From Muribaculaceae bacterium (lineage in GTDB: Bacteria > Bacteroidota > Bacteroidia > Bacteroidales > Muribaculaceae), in assembly GCA_017473615.1 (NCBI GenBank), contig JAFUKL010000005.1, forward strand, positions 1-46,668: 46,668 nt of DNA, in the 5' to 3' direction. The notes beneath the pieces are model-generated. The model did no database searches, was not told the origin of the DNA, and saw only the letters and a program-made list of their open reading frames with translations. Position 1 is the first letter of the stretch. Every line of letters begins with the position of its first letter. The position numbers and the translations under genes were made by a program. This document shows positions 43,847 through 46,668 of this stretch, piece after piece.

Positions 43847-43894
43847 AAAAAACAAAGCCAATCAAAACACGCTTTAGGGGTTTAGATTGGCTTT
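43847..43894 (-). terminator. Attenuator: intrinsic terminator in the pyrB leader
   Basis: On the minus strand AAAGCCAATC (43894-43885) pairs perfectly with GATTGGCTTT (43863-43854) around a 21-base loop, followed by GTTTTTTACT. It lies upstream of pyrB and downstream of the only promoter-like signal, so it must be bypassed for pyrB to be made. The left arm is made up of the last codons of the leader ORF, whose stop TAA follows directly. Confidence 0.8.
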
Positions 43895-43989
43895 TTATGC
43901 TGCGCAATAGAGACACATATTTCATTTGCCTGCTCAGAAGAAACCGGCGTATGAGGGGAATATGCTCTATTGGAAAACTTCTTTGTCAT
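43882..43989 (-). CDS. Putative pyr leader peptide (35 codons, pyrL-like)
   Basis: ATG 43989 opens a 35-codon frame that ends at TAA 43884-43882. It begins MTKKFSNRAYSPHTPV and ends IAQHKKPI. Its last three codons are the left arm of the terminator before pyrB, and the stop is the first base triplet of the loop. A ribosome finishing this ORF close behind RNA polymerase would block the terminator. It has no run of a single amino acid codon, so it does not look like an amino acid attenuator; the layout matches E. coli pyrBI, where a 44-codon leader ORF runs into the attenuator and UTP sets polymerase speed. It could also be a chance frame. Confidence 0.6.
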   Translation of the reverse strand: MTKKFSNRAYSPHTPVSSEQANEICVSIAQHKKPI

Positions 43990-43996
43990 AACACTA

Positions 43997-44026
43997 CAAA
44001 GTTAGGCATTTTCCCGCAATATCGAA
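43997..44026 (-). promoter_or_regulatory. Promoter of the pyr operon
   Basis: The minus strand has TAACTTTG (44004-43997), a full TAnnTTTG match, with TTTC about 19 bases upstream as a partial -33 element. The leader ORF ATG begins 8 bases after the element, so its mRNA would have a leader of a few bases at most. Confidence 0.55.
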
Positions 44027-44051
44027 ATATTTACTTACGAAAAATAAAATT

Positions 44052-44248
44052 AGAATCTGTTTAAATTTTATTTCGAGATTATTTTAAGGAATATTTTGGA
44101 ATGGATTTTTTCATCAAATTGCGCAGATAATAGCGAGCTATTTTCAAGCGATTTGATAAAAAAGACAACCATAAGAGCCTTAAAGAATCCGAAACTTGTC
44201 TCAAGTAGAAGTGTAATAAAAATTTCAAGAAAATTTTAAACAGATTCT
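44052..44248. repeat. Copy 2 of the ~197-bp palindromic intergenic repeat
   Basis: The element has terminal inverted repeats: AGAATCTGTTTAAA at 44052 and its complement TTTAAACAGATTCT ending at 44248. The body is a long imperfect palindrome centred near 44140, with ATCAAATTGC and ATAATAGC facing GCTATTTTC and CGATTTGAT. About nine bases in ten match copy 1 (34309-34506) in the same direction. It lies just upstream of the pyr promoter and contains no gene. Confidence 0.85.
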
Positions 44249-44251
44249 TAT

Positions 44252-44287
44252 AAAAAAAACTGCGTTCCTCTAATTGGAAGAACGCAG
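44252..44287 (-). terminator. Intrinsic terminator of the beta-helix surface protein gene
   Basis: CTGCGTTC (44260-44267) pairs with GAACGCAG (44280-44287), with more pairing inside. On the minus strand a run of eight T (44252-44259) follows. Confidence 0.92.
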
Positions 44288-44313
44288 CCTTTGAGTGAGT
44301 TTAAATTAGTTTA

Positions 44314-46668
44314 TTAGTTTTCATCGCGAGGATATACCTTAAAGTCATTAGCACCTTCGATAGACCATTTTCCAACCGGAGCTACAGGATCTACGTCATC
44401 TGAACCTTTTGTAAATACAACGTGGTAGTTTTCAGCACCTCCCAAGTTTGTTGTTTCAAGTTTAACTGCGTATGTATAGTCTGCGTTTGTCATTTTTCGA
44501 GCAACAATAGGCAACTTACTGTTGATTGTGGTATTTGTTACTGTTAGGTTACAATTTCTTCCGTCACCATCACCACGCACACCATAAGCCTCAGAATTAA
44601 TTGTAGAGTTTTTTAGAACTGCCTCAGCTGTGTTACCGAAAGATACTCCGTTCTTACAGCCGTTCAATTCAGCACCATCAATTATTGCGGCCTTTTCATG
44701 GCTTTGGAATTGAGCAAGCGAGTGCATATTGGTTGCAGTACAACTGATTATATTAAAATCACCTTGTCCGGACGCCAATTTTACACCTACTGCAGTGTGA
44801 ACAGCTTCGCCTTTTGCTGTAAATGTACAATCTTCAACTGTCACGGCATCAGGATAACGAGAATAATCGCTAGTACCTGTATTAAAGCCATAAACAAACA
44901 CTTCACCATTAGTTGATGTTTCAAAATTTACGTTCTTAACAACTAATTCAGCATTTTGGTCACCTGAATTGCCATAAATGTTGATTGTTCCGTCATATTT
45001 CTTTTTGTCACCGTCGATTACAACTTTAACGTCTTTCTTTTCAGTAACGGTTACATCACCTGTGATGTTGTTAGCAAAAGTAAGTATATAGTTTCCTACC
45101 TCAGCCATGTTATCAAGTGCTGATTGCAAAGATTCTTTAGATACAACGATTTGTTTCACTTCAACGTTCTCAGCCACATTGCCTCTTGCTTTTCCGTCTA
45201 ATTGACGACCTACGATTTCACCTGCATTAGCTGCTTTAGGGAATTCGTTGTAAGAAGTTATAGTTTGGTCGATTGTAACAGTACCATTTGTTGCTTTATT
45301 AATCACCAGAGAACCTACACTGCTGAATTCTCCTACGATACCACCAAGCTCGCGATAACCTTTAATAGCAAAATTGTTTACAGTACAATTAGAAATACTA
45401 TAGAGAGAACCTTGGAAACCGACAATACCACCCACTTTATCACCGTTATCATATACGCCATTCTTGTCTAAATCGTCAGGAGTTGCAGTCAATTGTATAC
45501 CTTCAACTTTACAGCCACTGATATCACCTCCTCTATGGTATCCTACAATACCACCAACATAATGATTACCTTCTACTACCGCATTTTTCACTGTTACATC
45601 TTCCACTTCCACGTTACCATGCACGGAGAATCGAGACGAACCTACAACTACAGCTGTACCGCATGCTGAACCGGTATTAAGATTCTTAACAACTGCATTT
45701 TCAATAGTGAAGTTCTTAATTGTTGCGTAACCACTAATGCTAGCAAACAAACCTGCTGTTTGATATGCCGGAGCACCTGTCAAATCCACATATAAGTTAT
45801 AGATAGCATGTCCATTTCCATCGAAAGTTCCACAGAAATCGTGGTATACATCTCCAATCGGATTCCATGGCTTATTATCAAGGTGAAGATCTGATACAAG
45901 TTTTACAGTTTTTCTATCAAATGTATTACCGCCGTCAACTTGTTCTGCGACCCATGCAAGTTGAGCCGGTGTCTTGATTTCATATACGCCTTCTGCATTT
46001 GGTTGTACATCGTCTGCCACTGTACCATCCCATTGAGTAACGTTATAATCAGGTTCGTTGTAGATAGGATTGATTACTACGTTGAACACTGCACCAGAAG
46101 TAAGCAGATTACCTACGATGTTGGTGCGGTAGTTGCGTTGCATTGGCACGTTTGCCACAGGGATGTTGTTGTAAACGGTTTCACTCTTCACATCCATTGC
46201 CACGCCGTTGCTCATCATCTTTTCGGCAGGTACAAGCACGTAGTTCATCGACAACCAACGGTATTCTTCGTTTGTTCCGTCATTGTCGGCATCGCACTTC
46301 AATGTTTCGTTATCTCCTGATGGGATGTTAGCGAAAGCGAATGTTGCTGTTGTTTCGCCTTCTACTGAACCGTAGTATGTGTTCAACTGAGTGTAAACAC
46401 CCTGTACTGCAACCTGTGTCTGTACGGTACCTATTCCTGCACTTACGGCTTCAGCCCAATCGGCTGTTCCGAAGTTAATCTGTGCGAACGGACGGTACAA
46501 GGTTACATCCATATCAACAGAACCGGTCACCTTGTAGCTGTTTACTGCTGCATAGAAAGCATCGCGCAATTCATCGTTGCTTGTTGCTTTCTCGTATGAC
46601 ACCTTAATATGACGCATGTCGCTCACTGTGAAAGCGGCTGCATTAGCAGGCTGTGCCCAGAACACGAA
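44314..46668 (-). CDS. Surface protein with DUF6562-like N-terminal region and GLUG beta-helix (5' truncated by the window)
   Basis: The frame is open from the right edge of the window; 784 residues are visible and the true N-terminus, with any signal or lipobox, is missing. The first 205 residues (VTLYRPFAQINFGTADW, LVPAEKMMSN, VPMQRNYRTNIVGNLLTSG) match the DUF6562 family of Bacteroidales cell-surface and fimbrial-like proteins. A linker follows. Residues about 240-480 hold a beta-helix with three GLUG-like turns: GGIVGYHRGG, GGIVGFQGS and GGIVGEFSS. A second parallel beta-helix (about 500-740) is rich in Asn and Thr. It probably sits on the outer surface as an adhesin or polysaccharide-binding protein; the ligand is unknown. 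It ends with a strong terminator. Confidence 0.85.
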   Translation of the reverse strand, partial: FVFWAQPANAAAFTVSDMRHIKVSYEKATSNDELRDAFYAAVNSYKVTGSVDMDVTLYRPFAQINFGTADWAEAVSAGIGTVQTQVAVQGVYTQLNTYYGSVEGETTATFAFANIPSGDNETLKCDADNDGTNEEYRWLSMNYVLVPAEKMMSNGVAMDVKSETVYNNIPVANVPMQRNYRTNIVGNLLTSGAVFNVVINPIYNEPDYNVTQWDGTVADDVQPNAEGVYEIKTPAQLAWVAEQVDGGNTFDRKTVKLVSDLHLDNKPWNPIGDVYHDFCGTFDGNGHAIYNLYVDLTGAPAYQTAGLFASISGYATIKNFTIENAVVKNLNTGSACGTAVVVGSSRFSVHGNVEVEDVTVKNAVVEGNHYVGGIVGYHRGGDISGCKVEGIQLTATPDDLDKNGVYDNGDKVGGIVGFQGSLYSISNCTVNNFAIKGYRELGGIVGEFSSVGSLVINKATNGTVTIDQTITSYNEFPKAANAGEIVGRQLDGKARGNVAENVEVKQIVVSKESLQSALDNMAEVGNYILTFANNITGDVTVTEKKDVKVVIDGDKKKYDGTINIYGNSGDQNAELVVKNVNFETSTNGEVFVYGFNTGTSDYSRYPDAVTVEDCTFTAKGEAVHTAVGVKLASGQGDFNIISCTATNMHSLAQFQSHEKAAIIDGAELNGCKNGVSFGNTAEAVLKNSTINSEAYGVRGDGDGRNCNLTVTNTTINSKLPIVARKMTNADYTYAVKLETTNLGGAENYHVVFTKGSDDVDPVAPVGKWSIEGANDFKVYPRDEN

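Noticed and set aside
43882-43989. An amino acid attenuator (his, trp, thr or arg type)
   Set aside because: The 35-codon ORF has no run of any one amino acid codon.
43847-44004. A PyrR-binding attenuator before pyrB
   Set aside because: I see no conserved PyrR-type anti-antiterminator loop, and the ORF that abuts the terminator explains the layout better. A trans-acting regulator cannot be excluded.
1-46668. tRNA genes
   Set aside because: Intergenic stretches were scanned for GGTTCRANYC-like T-arms and cloverleaf spacing; none was found. A covariance search would be more sensitive.
1-46668. CRISPR array, prophage or integrative element
   Set aside because: No regularly spaced short repeats, no integrase, capsid or conjugation genes; almost every gene is core.

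Overview
The window is a piece of a Bacteroidota chromosome, most likely order Bacteroidales and plausibly a Muribaculaceae-type gut commensal. The evidence is: many upstream regions carry the phylum's promoter signature (TTG, about 20 bases, then TAnnTTTG); Shine-Dalgarno sequences are almost absent; several families are typical of or restricted to Bacteroidota (DUF4494, DUF4492 with cydAB, DUF4295, DUF4421, DUF6562, a T9SS-like C-terminus); and the neighbour pairs are Bacteroidales-like (L28-L33-DUF4295, HU next to RNase G, GH133-GT4-GH57). Family names are from memory of protein motifs; no database search was possible. No rRNA, tRNA, CRISPR, transposase, integrase or phage gene was found.

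Layout. 1-3500: the tail of a secreted protein, then a leftward locus with a lipoprotein and a secreted TPR-like protein whose reading frame is broken at an A6G run. 3600-5300: a cytidylate-kinase-like protein and a lipid kinase. 5400-10300: an alpha-glucan/glycogen cluster (debranching enzyme, GT4 synthase-like glycosyltransferase, GH57 with a histone-H1-like tail). 10370-17550, leftward: an acetyltransferase, an OmpA-type porin, transketolase, a sugar MFS transporter, the PLP protein YggS and DUF4494. 17700-20700: DUF4492-cydA-cydB, a cytochrome bd oxidase operon for microaerobic respiration. 20775-23400: YigZ, a sugar O-acetyltransferase, a YjjG-type HAD phosphatase and DoxX. 23600-25930: HU, a 29-residue COX24/bS22-like basic protein, and RNase G/E behind a hairpin-rich leader. 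26100-34300: thioredoxin, NAD synthetase, TamB and DUF4421. 34580-37940: TsaD, CinA and an acyltransferase. 37950-38905: a long structured leader and then L28, L33 and DUF4295. 39184-44004: PurT, and leftward a pyrB-pyrI-flavin reductase-glyA operon. 44314-46668: a truncated beta-helix surface protein.

Most of the window is core metabolism. The most interesting parts lie between genes. (1) The pyrBI operon is preceded by an unlisted 35-codon ORF whose stop codon abuts the left arm of an intrinsic terminator just before pyrB; this is the layout of E. coli pyrL attenuation, but with a start codon only 8 nt past the -10-type element. (2) A roughly 197-bp, near-palindromic intergenic repeat occurs twice (34309 and 44052), with a minimal version at 21374 and a single end at 22834. 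(3) The L28 operon has a leader of about 300 nt whose two ends can pair. (4) RNase G has three leader hairpins. (5) Two genes (the GT4 gene and pyrI) carry perfect AGGAGG sequences in a phylum that normally ignores them.
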